Made by a program: the position numbers and the translations under genes
From: Dryomyza anilis
Taxonomy: Eukaryota; Arthropoda; Insecta; Diptera; Dryomyzidae
Reading direction: 5' to 3'
NCBI GenBank assembly: GCA_951804985.1
Contig: OX638132.1
Location: forward strand, 43,872,791-43,936,790
Length of the DNA: 64,000 nt
Notes under the pieces: model-generated
Told to the model about the DNA's origin: nothing
Databases searched by the model: none
The model's input: only the letters and a program-made list of their open reading frames with translations
In this document: piece by piece, positions 10,021-20,215 of the stretch
How positions within the stretch are numbered: position 1 is the first letter of the stretch
Layout of the letters: each line of letters opens with the position of its first letter

Positions 10021-11442
10021 ATACTTGTGGCTTCTTTAATATTATTGTAATTTAAATATTTATTTATTTATGTTGTTAAGCAATGTACAGTGCATATACT
10101 AGATTCACAAACGACGAATGATATTAGCGAAATGAAAAAACCAGAAACAACTTTTTATATTTTGTCTTTGGAGTTGCGTATGTTTTTGTTGAGGTATTCG
10201 ATTTACCGCTAGAAGTGATCAAAGAAAATAACAATACAGATGCATAGTCGAAAATTCGTGGATGTAGTTACCAACTGAATGGCTGTACTATGCGAAGATA
10301 CAGTGTAGTGTGGTGTCATGCGACTGTCTCTTGTCAGGCGTCTTTTGTTGTCATGCGAGGATACAGGTTAGCAACGAAACGTTTTCGTTGATAATGAGTA
10401 TGTGTATGCATCAGTGAAACCAACCCATATTTTATTTCTCCCCGATATTCTTAACAAAATTCGCCAATTTACTATACAATTGCCCGCACGAATGTTTTTT
10501 AAATACACTGAGAATAAATGTAATAAAATAAATTTTTAATAAACAAATATTACTCAATATGTAATACATGTTTTTCGCATTGTCTGTTTGCTGTTTCATT
10601 ACAAGAACTTAAGTAGTTGAACTAGTTTTTTTATATATATAAAGTTGCTCGATTTGCTAATATTGTATATATTTCTGAAATATTTTTGTAATTTATTTAA
10701 TTTTTGTATGACTTTTGTCAGACATAACAAATTTAGAAAAATATTTGTGATTAGCAAGTGGTTCCATATTTGCTAATAAAGTTAAACGTCGTTCAATTAA
10801 AAAATACGTTTAGTAATCTGTGTTTAAGTCATGTTTAAACTTTGTTTAAATTTTAGTATTGTTTTAACGTGCTCAAGGTCCATTCGGTACAAATTGGGTG
10901 TTTTGTACCTACAAATAAAACAACAAACAATTGGCAAAATGCATTGAGTGGCATATCGTACAGCTGTTTCAGAGGCCCCTTCATCAGCGATCTTTCTCTG
11001 CAGATTCTACATTTAAAGTCGCTAAAGTTTTCCTTTTCCAATGAACACAATAAGAATTATGTGCGTTGAAGGAAGAACCAGAAATGCAAAAACTGCATCA
11101 ACTAAAGATTTTGCCAAAGTTGTTGCGTGCAGCAATTTTGTTTTAATTTTTACAAAGTTTTAAAAGTCTATAGTTCCTAATCAAAATGTATGAAATACTT
11201 TTAACTTTACAGAGGGATAAACATTTCATATTCGGTTTATGTGACATTTTATTTGTGATATGTTGACTATTTAAGAAATTATATCTAGTTTAACCTAAGT
11301 ATCTAAACCAAGTTTTAATTAGCAAATAAAATTGGCCATTTATGCAGATAAAATTGTTTTGAATTGGAGCATACAATGTCGAAAATTAAATTAAATTCCA
11401 AATTATAATCTGTCACATTTTTAAAGATTTTATAGATTAATA
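10021..11442. repeat. Inner left arm of the large inverted repeat
   Basis: The arm matches, in inverse order, about 13932-15033 plus 15734-15785. Landmarks include CTCTTGTCAGGCGTCTTTTG, GTTTTCGTTGATAATGAG, AATTGCCCGCACGAATG, GTCTGTTTGCTGTTTCATTAC, AACGTCGTTCAATTAAAAA and AATCTGTCACATTTTTAAAG. Similarity is high in most blocks with several indels; a stretch near 10850-11100 (GTTTTAACGTGCTC to AACTAAAG) has no partner in the right arm. No transposase is seen. Together with the outer arms it makes a hairpin-capable structure of about 6.7 kb. Confidence 0.8.
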
Positions 11443-12295
11443 CACTCAGAAGAAAATGTGCCATTAAGTACTTTATGGTAGGACCATTGATCTTATGGTT
11501 CATGTATTAATAGCTTTTCCTTTTTAAATCAAAAGTTTTCTAATTAATTCAATAGTATTTGAAAAATTCAGTACCATAAATTTAAATATTTCAATATTAT
11601 TATTTTAAATAGAATAAATACTGATGTTTTAATGGTTTCCTCCTATAATAATAAACGTGGTGTAAAAAAAAACATTAAAACGAATACAAACATGCTCGTT
11701 TTGTACGTCATTCTGCGTGTTTACTCAAAATGGTCCACATTATTAAACGCGACATTGGTAAGGACTCAATGTATTTAATGTAAATAAATTATATTTATAT
11801 ATTTATTTATATTTTTATTTATTACAGAAAATAATTAATAAATCGAACTTCTATTTGGCAACGGACTCAAACACAACTGCAGACTCAAGTACTACAATCA
11901 AATATTGGAAACCAAAGCAATCATTAAATGTGTTATAACCTTTTGCAGTAAGAAGTGTCATTTTATGTGTATGTTGTAAAAGTGAATATCGATTTCGACA
12001 TTTAAATAAAATAATATATACAATAAATTAACTGAAATACATTTTTGTTTTAATAAATTATTAGGAAAATGTAATTCGACCATAAAATTAATAATACGTA
12101 TCATTAAATTTGTATAGGTCTTTCTTATTGTAATTAAAATATCACATTATAAAATATATGGCATAACCACACATTGTATTAACAGTTTCAATATTACTCA
12201 ACAAATGGGACGCATCGTATTGACCAATTTTAATGGTATAAATTATTGTTTTTCTATTGAAATACTATCAATTTACCATGATTTTTTTCTGGGTG
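11443..12295. mobile_element. TA-flanked TIR element (Tc1/mariner-like MITE), 853 bp
   Basis: The termini are CACTCAGAAGAAAAT on the left and, reading inward from the right, CACCCAGAAAAAAAT: 13 of 15 matching. Each end is flanked by TA (11441-11442 and 12296-12297). The right arm of the large inverted repeat (near 13940-13955) shows the same flanking sequence uninterrupted: GATCGAAATATAATAG against GATTAA-TA-[element]-TA-TATAATAG at the insertion. That gives a direct empty-site control. The interior is AT-rich with no transposase, so it is non-autonomous. TA target choice and the terminus style suggest Tc1/mariner mobilisation; the exact family is unknown. Confidence 0.8.
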
Positions 12296-12297
12296 TA

Positions 12298-13931
12298 TAT
12301 AATAGTAGTATTCAATCTAACTCCATCGAATTCGAGGCATATTCGATCAAATTATAAAACAACTATGTGGCGAACATATTTCAGTTGCGTTGCTACCCTG
12401 TTTCATCGCATGACAACAGAAAGACACATGACGCAATGTGCCTGTATTCTTGTACAGCCGACCATGAGACAGACAGTCGCACGACAACTTGTACAGTCAT
12501 AGAAAATATCAAAACAGATGCATAGTCAATTTAAATTTAATATAAATAATTAGAATTATAATTTTAATGCATCGTCCACTCGATCATTATAAAGTGACGA
12601 GAGAAGTCCGTGCGCTGTCTACAATTAATGTTAAATGTAATTTTTATGTTTAACTATTAATTTTCACCCCTTAAGATGACTTCCAACGGAAGTTGAAATA
12701 TTGGGAATAATATAAATTAAAAATCAAAATATATTGTTTTTTAATTTTTAAATACCGGCCCATTTCAATAAAATTATATTACAACTAAAAGGTCGTATAA
12801 AATCAATAAATTTATTAATAAGAATTTTTATAAATTCGCTACGAATTTATAAGTTTCAGACTGAAACAAAATTTAAGAAATTAAATCTTTCCGTCCCAAT
12901 AAAAATTCTTGATGCACAAAAACTCTGACTATGCATCTGTTTTGATATTTTCTTCGACCACTTCTAGCGGTAAATCGAATCAACAACAAAAACACCATAG
13001 ACAAAGTCAACTCCATAGAATGTCATGTCTGCCATTCGTCATTTGTGAAGCACACGTATGCAATGACATTTAATATTTTACTGCCGACAAGTGGTATTAA
13101 ATTTTGGTTTTCTTTTATGTATTTTTTTTATTAATTGTAAAATAATGAATTCTTTTTCTTTTATTTTCGTTGATTTTTATGTGTATTATAACATTTATGT
13201 AATAAAACAAAAAATATCTCTATATTAACATTTTAACCGTGTACGTACATATGGCTTCAATTTCTTTTTGTGCTTTTGTTTTTTTTTTTTTTGGTTTCGC
13301 ATAACTTCTACTTTTTTCAAAAGAGCGACAAGAAACATATGCAAATCCAAGCTAGTGATTTTTTTTTCAAATTACCCGCTATTTTATCCAATTTAATTAT
13401 ACACTTTAATTTTTATTACCCATTTCAATTTTTGTTAAAATTTTTTTTTTCAGAAATCAGCACAATCATCATAAAAAAATTCGTTCTAAATTTTTTCTTT
13501 TCAGTGATATTTTGTATAAAACGCAATGTAAAAAAAATTCACATAAAAATGTTGTATTTAAAATGCATATAAAATCGATTCCTCGACTCGGTATATTAAT
13601 AAATAAAATATTTATTAATAAAATATAACCATTTTTTTTGTTTTCCAAATTAAATTTTAGCTAATGTACTGCTTAGAATTGAATTTTAATGTAAATAAAT
13701 ATAACTTATTAATAAATAAAATATTTACCCACCATTTTTTTTGTTTTCCAAATTAAATTTTAGCTAATGTGCTGCTTGGAATTGAATTTTAATATAAATA
13801 ATTAGAATTTAAATAATCAGAATGAAACTAAATAATGAGAGACGTTAAAAGAAAATTGAATATACAAAATATAAGAAATTAAATCACAAGATTTATGAAG
13901 CAATAAATATTTCTCAGATCTTTGCATTTGT
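12298..13931. repeat. Centre of the inverted repeat with nested terminal-domain copies
   Basis: At 12388-12500 a diverged copy of the GCTAACCTGTATCCTCGCATGACA region occurs in the same orientation as in the right arm (about 14735-14820). Facing copies of the ATCAAAACAGATGCATAGTC sequence lie at about 12508-12530 and 12928-12950. From there to about 13080 runs a copy of the arm terminus (CTCTAGCGGTAAATCGA-type words, then CAACTCCA and GTTTGTGAAG-like words). The core is thus a smaller, older inverted element nested inside the larger one. Open frames such as the 100-residue one at 13270-13572 are poly-F/K translations of T/A runs and not believed. Confidence 0.55.
13596..13805. repeat. 103-bp direct duplication
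   Basis: The block containing TTTTTTTTGTTTTCCAAATT and TTTTAGCTAATGT occurs twice, with start points 103 bp apart (13629 and 13732 at the CCATTTTTTTT word). The copies differ at a few positions. It is an AT-rich local tandem duplication with no coding content. Confidence 0.8.
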
Positions 13932-15033
13932 TGTACTACTATTATATTTCGATCTATAAAAATCTTTAAAAATGTGACAGATTATACTTTGGCATTTAAT
14001 TTAATATTCGACATTGTTTGCTCCAATTCAAAAAAAAATTATCTACATAAATGTCCAATTTTATTTGCGAAATAAAACTTAGTTCAAAAAGATCCTGTTT
14101 TTCAGGCACATTTTAAAATTAAACTTAGTTTAAACTATATGTAATTTCTTTCATAGTTAACATATCACAAATAAAATGTCACATATACTGAATGTGAAAT
14201 TTTTATCCCTCTGTAAAGTTAAAAGTATTTCATACATTTTGCTTAGGAACTATAGACTTTTAAAACTTTGTAAAAATTTAAACAAAGTTTAAACATGAAT
14301 TAAACACTAAACGTCTTTTTTAATTGAACGACGTTTAACTTTGTTAGCAATAAATAGGAACCACTCGCTAATGACAAATATTTTTCTAAATTTGTTGTCT
14401 GACAAAAGTCATACAAAAATTAAATAAGATTTCCGAAATATATAACATATTAGCAAATCGAGCAACTTTATATATATAAAAAACTAGTTCAACTACTTAT
14501 GTTCTTGTAATGAAACAGCAAACAGACAATGCGAAAAACATGTATTACATATTGAGTAATATTTGTTTATTAAAAATTTATTTTATTACATTTATTCTCA
14601 GTGTATTTAAAAAACATTCGTGCGGGCAATTGTATAGTAAATTGGCGAATTTTGTTAAGAATATCGGGGAGAAATAAAATATGGGTTGGTTTCACTGATG
14701 CATACACATACTCATTCTCAACGAAAACGTTTCGTTGCTAACCTGTATCCTCGCATGACAACAAAAGACGCCTGACAAGAGACAGTCGCATGACACCACA
14801 CTACACTGTATCTTCGCATAGTTGGTAACTACAGTTGGTAACTACATCCACGAGTTTTCGACTATGCATCTGTATTGTTATTTCCTTTGATCAGTTCTAG
14901 CGGTAAATCGAATAACTCAACAATAACAAACGCAACTCCAAAGACAAAATATAGAAAGTTATTTCTGGTTTTTTCATTTCGCTAATATCGTTCGTCGTTT
15001 GTGAAGCTAGCGTATGCATTGCTTAACAACATA
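13932..15033. repeat. Inner right arm of the large inverted repeat
   Basis: This is the inverse partner of 10021-11442, reading from TTTAAAAATGTGACAGATTA through ACGAAAACGTTTCGTTGC to GCTTAACAACATAAATAAA. It is contiguous where the left arm holds the TA-flanked element, and lacks the ~250 bp found near 10850-11100. A duplicated ACAGTTGGTAACTACA phrase near 14825 is peculiar to this arm. At 15033 a 700-bp insertion interrupts the arm before it resumes at 15734. Confidence 0.8.
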
Positions 15034-15138
15034 AATAAAAACCAGTTGGGAAGGTTATATCACATGGGAAATTTTAAAGTATGTGTAATTATGATAGGTA
15101 GGATTATCAAAATTATGGTCGGTCTAAGCCGACTATAA
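15034..15138. repeat. Left portion of the insertion in the right arm; inverse partner of ~9000-9055
   Basis: The words ACCAGTTGGGAAGGTTA and ACATGGGAAATTTTA at 15040-15080 recur in inverse orientation at about 9010-9055, next to the other copy of the dispersed repeat. The dispersed repeat and this flank therefore travelled together or were duplicated as one inverted block. Confidence 0.6.
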
Positions 15139-15729
15139 ATACCCTACACATATGTGTGGTTACCATTCAAAGTGATATAAAGGTCACCAGGGTATACGAA
15201 TCCTGAAAATAACTACAAACATTAAATCGCTGAAGAATTTCCATTCATTTGATACCCATATTTACAAATGGGTATGTGTACCGAATTTCGATTTTTTTTT
15301 TTGTGAACCACAAGTCTTTTCGCCGGAAAACATTATTAACATGTATTTGAGCATGATGTAAATATATATTTGACCAAAAAAGTTTACCTAAGCACGTATA
15401 CATAAAAATTGATCTTTATATGTACATTTTATATGAGGTATTTGAACATACGTAGGTCACAATGGACCGATCCCAATTTTTTCGCACATACAGCGTAGAT
15501 ACAGATATTAGTAATCTAAGTTATAAGTTTCATTTTTCTAGCTCTTCAATATTAAAAGTAGTAGGGATTTCAACAGACAGACAGACGGACAGACGGACAT
15601 CGCTAAATCGACTCAGGAGGTCATGCTGATCAAGAATATATATACTTTTCCATACCGAGATGCTTGCTTCTGGGTGTTACAAACGGCGTACCAAACTGAA
15701 TATACCCTTTCACTCTTAGTGTAGGGTAT
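15139..15729 (-). mobile_element. Dispersed TATACCCTACAC element, most complete copy (591 bp)
   Basis: The copy is bounded by an 11-bp perfect inverted repeat: ATACCCTACAC at 15139-15149 and GTGTAGGGTAT at 15719-15729. It carries all family landmarks in reverse order, including GATCAAGAATATATATAC, the (GACAGAC)n tract with GGACATCGCTAAATCGAC, and TAATCTAAGTTATAAG. It interrupts the right arm of the large inverted repeat, while the left arm is uninterrupted at the matching place near 10070. It therefore arrived after the arms were formed. Similar TATACCC...GATCAGCAT...GTCCGTCTGTC repeats are common in Drosophila non-coding DNA, from general knowledge; the family is not identified further. Confidence 0.75.
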
Positions 15730-15829
15730 AAAAATATTTAAATTACAATAATATTAACGAAGCCACAAGTATACAGCCTTATTAACTTTAAATAATAAAA
15801 ATAAAATATAAATATATAGTCAAATTTTT

Positions 15830-16170
15830 ATATTATTTCAAAATATACTACATTGAATCGAAATTTTTGTTTTGGAGTTCTTCCATATAAATATATCATC
15901 ATGCTATTCGAAGAGAGCAGCTGACAGACGAATGGCACACACGCACACCACTTGGCTGTGTATTCAAGTACAGTATTCCCGCTAACAACAAAAACTTCTT
16001 GTACAACAGACATTTTTTCGCGATAAACTCATTCGCGAGCTTCCATACTGTGTTGTTGTATTCGCATGTATTTGTTGTTCTACTTGAAAATGAGATAAAT
16101 TAAAAAGTCCACAGCACACAAATTTATTACTGCAAAAATTGAGTATGCTGGATAAATGAAGCTCACGAAA
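15830..16170. repeat. Outer right arm of the large inverted repeat
   Basis: This is the inverse partner of 9473-9830. The two minus-strand open frames here (15828-16013 and 15982-16218) mirror the plus-strand frames of the left arm but differ by indels, so neither arm keeps a common long reading frame. That argues against a conserved protein. Confidence 0.75.
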
Positions 16171-16249
16171 AAAGAAAAACAACAACCGAACAAAAATTCT
16201 TGTACAAAGTAGGAACATTTTATAGTAAGTGTTATTATGATAGTAAGGG

Positions 16250-16587
16250 TTATCAAAAATATATTCGGTCTAAGCCGACTATAAATACCCTACACATATG
16301 TGTGGTTACCATTCCAAGATAGGTCACGAATCCCATATTTACAAATGAGAAGGTGCACCGAATTTCGATTTTATTTTTGGGAACCACAAGTCGTTTTACG
16401 GGAAAACATTATTTCCATGTATTTGAGCATGAAGTCAATTAAAAAATCTCATAGAGTTGTGTAAACACTATATAAAGCTCCACGATAGAGAGCTCTATGG
16501 TAGTGTAGTCGACTCAGGAGATCATGCTGATCAAGAATATATATACTTTTCCATACCGGAGATCCTTCCTTCTGGGTGTTACAAACA
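16250..16587 (-). repeat. Dispersed TATACCCTACAC element, internally deleted copy
   Basis: The copy shares GGTCTAAGCCGACTATAAAT and CACATATGTGTGGTTACCAT with the 15-kb copy, then skips most of the middle and resumes at ACTCAGGAGATCATGCTGA. It stops at GGGTGTTACAAAC, where a TIR element begins. About 40 bp of the family end are missing. Confidence 0.75.
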
Positions 16588-16591
16588 TGGT

Positions 16592-17103
16592 TGTGTGAAT
16601 TCGACTAAATTGCTGACTAAACTAAATTAAACTTAATAGGAAGACAGCAAACTGACAAATGATAATAGATTTATTAGAGATTTTTGCCTCGATCCTGTAT
16701 TTGCCGGTGAAAACGATATTGGCTACAATTCGTTTGAATATCGTGTGACTACAATTTTTGATTCACGTATCAAACGAAACGTTGGGTACGCTCGTTTTGA
16801 GAGTTTTTTTGTTGCCAGTATATAAGTCATACGACAAAGTAAAAAAAAAAATTAAGTTTTGTTTATGAAAGATAGTTGGCAGAAAAAATTTTTGAACAAA
16901 CGTTCAATTCAACGAGTGAAACGAACGAAACGTTTGAAATACGTTATACAAATTTTAGACGAAGGGGACTGGAAACGAATCGTTATCACACGATAATAAA
17001 AAGATACATGATTTGGGGGTTTGACAATTACCGGTTACCGAATGGCGGTCGAATAAGAACTCGTTCAATTTAGTTTAGTCAGCAATTTAGTCGAACTCAC
17101 ACA
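16592..17103. mobile_element. TIR element, 512 bp, with 37-bp terminal inverted repeats
   Basis: The left end TGTGTGAATTCGACTAAATT continues for 37 bp and matches the reverse complement of 17067-17103 with one mismatch (GAATTCG against GAGTTCG). The interior has a 65-residue plus frame (16876-17073) without a known domain; it reads into the right terminal repeat and is unlikely to be a gene. A MITE or a short non-autonomous DNA transposon is the simplest reading. Target duplication could not be fixed. Confidence 0.75.
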
Positions 17104-17199
17104 CACCCTAAATAAAAAACAACCATAAAAATGGCTGATTTTACTTAACATTTTTCAAATAATTAAAATAAACCACCTCTGGTATAATTTAAATCAAGA

Positions 17200-17626
17200 C
17201 TAACTGCTATGTTTTGCTGACCATACATAGTGAGTTTCGACATTTTTGGAGCATAAATCTTTTGCTAATATTATACTGTTAATAGTTTTAAAATCTAACT
17301 TGGTCCTTAAATTGGACTTTATTAGCGAAAGTTCGGAAAATTTACGTTCGGCAGCAGCAAAACGATGTGGCAACGATAATAAATTGAATACAAAATTTGT
17401 TAATTTCTAAACAAATTTCATTTTGACCATTTTAAAATGTGTGCACTTTATACCAAAACATAGATATATCCATATCTTCTCTTAGTTCCGTTTTGGACAA
17501 TCGTAATAATTTCAACTGAGTTTCCTCGATATCACTTTCCTCATATAAATATGAAAATGTGTCTAATAAAGATAATAATGATAATTCAGAAGAACTCAAA
17601 ACTTTGTTTGGTGTAATGACAGACAA
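17200..17626 (-). pseudogene. hAT transposase, C-terminal fragment
   Basis: The minus strand encodes the hAT dimerisation region. At about 17390-17300 the frame reads FAAAERKFSELSLIKSNLR, the counterpart of the family's (S/A)ERSFSKLKLIKNYLR block, and ends WSAKHSS then a stop at 17200. The upstream 64-residue frame (17432-17626) is acidic/leucine-rich and lies in another register, separated by stop codons, so the gene is broken. No BED finger or RNase-H-like catalytic core is present. It is a relic. Confidence 0.7.
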
Positions 17627-17639
17627 ATTTTTAATATCT

Positions 17640-18279
17640 CCTCTTGAAAAATCAAATCTCTTTTTGATTCAAGAGTTCTATATAAAAAGTAATAACCATT
17701 AACATAGCAAAATATTACCAACCCAAAAAAATAATTACCATCTAACCAAGCCGAGTAGCATCAACGCACTTATGGGTGACGGGACGGACGTGTCGTGTTC
17801 GTCTCTGGCCTTTTTAACGTGTTCCGTCCGTCGTTTAGTATAAATGTTACAAAACTGTGCCGAACATAACAAAATAACAACGAAATAAAACTAAATTAAA
17901 TTAAAACACAAACTACTAATAATTTACATAAAAAACTAAAAAGAAAAATATACATCAAATAAATAAAACAAACAATACAAATTTTGCAACAACAATAGAA
18001 CCGGTTTCGCGCTGCCTGCTGAGTTGCCGCACTCGCTGATTTGCAATTGCCGACGCAAAGGGCTTTTTTATGCTACAATTGCACTGGTTTGTTGACGTAT
18101 TCCCACCCTCCCCCATCCTACTCCACGCTACTAGCGCGCACGGTTGAGGCTGCACTGAGTGCGTAATCTATGCTGTGGTGAAGGCCTAACACTCACCACA
18201 GCTTGACTTACGCTCTTATTTGTTTGTGTCAACTGCTGCGCCTTGGTATGTCTGTTTTGAAGTTGCCCAGTATAAAAAA
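17640..18279. other. Sequence upstream of the LINE; possible 5' end of the LINE
   Basis: A-rich plus-strand sequence (AACATAACAAAATAACAACG) is followed by a more GC-balanced patch (18000-18200) with an imperfect dyad of CTGTGGTGAAGG and CACTCACCACAG. It could be the 5' untranslated region or ORF1 remnant of the LINE, but no protein similarity is recognised. The two minus-strand frames here (17955-18155, 18216-18431) lie opposite the LINE and are discounted. Confidence 0.35.
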
Positions 18280-19790
18280 ATGTCGCAAAAATTTCGCATA
18301 GATTTTTGCAACATTCGTGGGCTGAGGGCGAATTTTTTTTGGTATATGCGTATGTGTCCCTCCATAGGCCACAAATAATGGCACGAGGTGAGACCCAGGT
18401 TAATGAGGGTGCAGATCCACTGGATTTTCATATACCCTGGTTATCACCTATTGCCATTATTCTCTGCCCATAGGGGCCGTGCTCTTTTTATTCTTTTAAC
18501 TGCAGCAACAACATAGTGTGTCGGATAGCGAATTTAATACTATTTGGGTTAAATTCAAAATCCAAACACACATCATGCACTTGTGCTTTCTTTATAGGAA
18601 TATGAATCTAGATGGATGACTTATCTGATTCGATCTCAAATATATTGGAGCAATTTCCAAAACGCCACTTGGTTGAGCCACTCGGGTCTTCCAACACAGG
18701 AGTGTTGTTATGTTGAGCTGTTTGCAGAGTGAAATCAACTCACTCAATTGCTGAAAGAACCGAAAAGGAACCTTTTTCTGACTTTACATCATGAAAAATA
18801 TAATGTAAAAGTCCTTGCACCTCTTGGTAACTCCGACCACTGTACTGTTTCCGCTGAGTTTTCGTATTCTAGTTTACGCGCCTCTTCGAAAAAGAGGACT
18901 GTATGGCTTTACGAAAAAGCAAATTGGGTTGCGTTAAATGATTTTTTCGCAACTTTAATTGGAAATTGTGTTTCGCAGACAGAGACATAAATGTCGCGGC
19001 TTTAATGGTAAAAATATTATTTTATTATGTATGCGGTCCTTCATGCTTTCTAAAAAAATAGCATTAAACCCAAGGACCACTCATGGTTTAATGAGACTTG
19101 CAGGATTGCAGTCAGGTCGAAAGAGAAAGCCTTTCAAAATTGGAGTTCTAACAAGAATGCTGACACAGAAAGACTTCGCATACAGGCTAGGAATCGCTGT
19201 AATGCAGTGATCTCGCGGGAAAATTTTCTACACGAACAAAACGTGCGTAAAAATGTCCTACTCAGCCATAGAGGTAGTAAAAATTTCTGGTCATTCGTAA
19301 AAAGGGTGAAGAATCAGACGACATCGTTTACTCCAACTCTTAGTATGAATGGCCAGACCTTCACTGACCCGGTTGATAAAGCTGATCTCTTGGCAGAATT
19401 ATTTGCAAATAATTTAACGCTCCCAGACAGTAATCAACCACTGCCCGTCGTCGGTTTGGTTTCTTCTGCAATGCTGGACATTCATTTTCGTACTCGAGCA
19501 GTTAAAAAGGTTTTAGCAAACCTCAACATTAACAAAGCCTCTGGGCCAACTTGTTGGAAGGTTGCCAATGTCCAGCCAGTCCCGAAAAATGGCGAGGCTA
19601 CGAACCCTGCCAATTACCTACCCATTGCAATATGCTGTGCACTCTCCAAGGTAATGGAGAGCGTAATTAACTTCCACCTTTTGAACTATCTTGAGCACAA
19701 CGAATTGCTCAGTGACCGCCAACATGGTTTCCGTAGGGCCAGATCCACAGGTGACTTGATAGCGGTCCTCTCCGAAAAGTGGAATAATTG
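18280..19790 (+). pseudogene. Jockey/CR1-type LINE ORF2 remnant (endonuclease plus reverse transcriptase), interrupted by the BEL element
   Basis: A start at 18280 leads into the AP-endonuclease opening (RIDFCNIRGLRANF). A shifted frame then gives the GETQVNEG motif that carries the catalytic Glu (18376-18440), then SDSEFNTIWVKF (about 18519-18555), and APLGNSDHCTVSAEF near 18814-18858, whose SDH ends the endonuclease domain. The reverse transcriptase N-terminal part is at 19207-19790 (FTDPVDKADLLAELF, NINKASGP, then GFRRARSTGDLIAVLSEKW). Between KASGP and CWKVANVQPVPK about 40 residues usual for the family are missing. Several frameshifts and stops make it dead. The YADD-type catalytic block would lie after the BEL insertion at 19791 and is not found anywhere to the right. 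Confidence 0.8.
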
Positions 19791-20143
19791 TGACAATACT
19801 TCTACTCAATAACAACACGATACAACGGCGGTTTCGAACGAACTCTCTTTATTAAAATAATATCACTTATATTTATACCTTAAATAATTATTAAACTAAA
19901 ATATCCTAATACATAACTTATCTAAATACATAAACCCCTGCGATGCACATGCATACACTTCAAACAATTCACACACGTGGTCTGGAAAAGGACCAACACG
20001 AGTTCCACATAACATAAACATTTGTCAAGGGTTTATCCTTAAACTTATCTTGTACACAGACAAGACTAATGTAATAAACTAACGTGGCTTCACTATTCTG
20101 AAATACCATCGCGATATAAAGATATCCTATATATAATTAAACA
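19791..20143 (-). repeat. BEL 3' LTR (353 bp)
   Basis: The plus strand reads TGACAATACT at the outer end and ...TTAAACA at the inner end, so the LTR has TG...CA termini in either reading. Just inside is TACTCCCGGCCTT, whose complement is a purine-rich tract suitable for plus-strand priming. Positions 19791-20051 align with the truncated 5' LTRs, apart from a 14-bp insert (about 19919-19932, ACTTATCTAAATAC-like). The last 92 bp (20052-20143), the U3 side, have no partner in the window. Confidence 0.85.
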
Positions 20144-20215
20144 TACTCCCGGCCTTGACATCTCTGTGTCAACCAATTCGTGGTAGCGCGAGAATTACAG
20201 GTAAAAAACGTGAAG

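Noticed and set aside
13270..13572. 100-residue plus frame of Phe, Leu and Lys
   Set aside because: It is a translation of T- and A-runs in low-complexity DNA, without domain or repeat partner.
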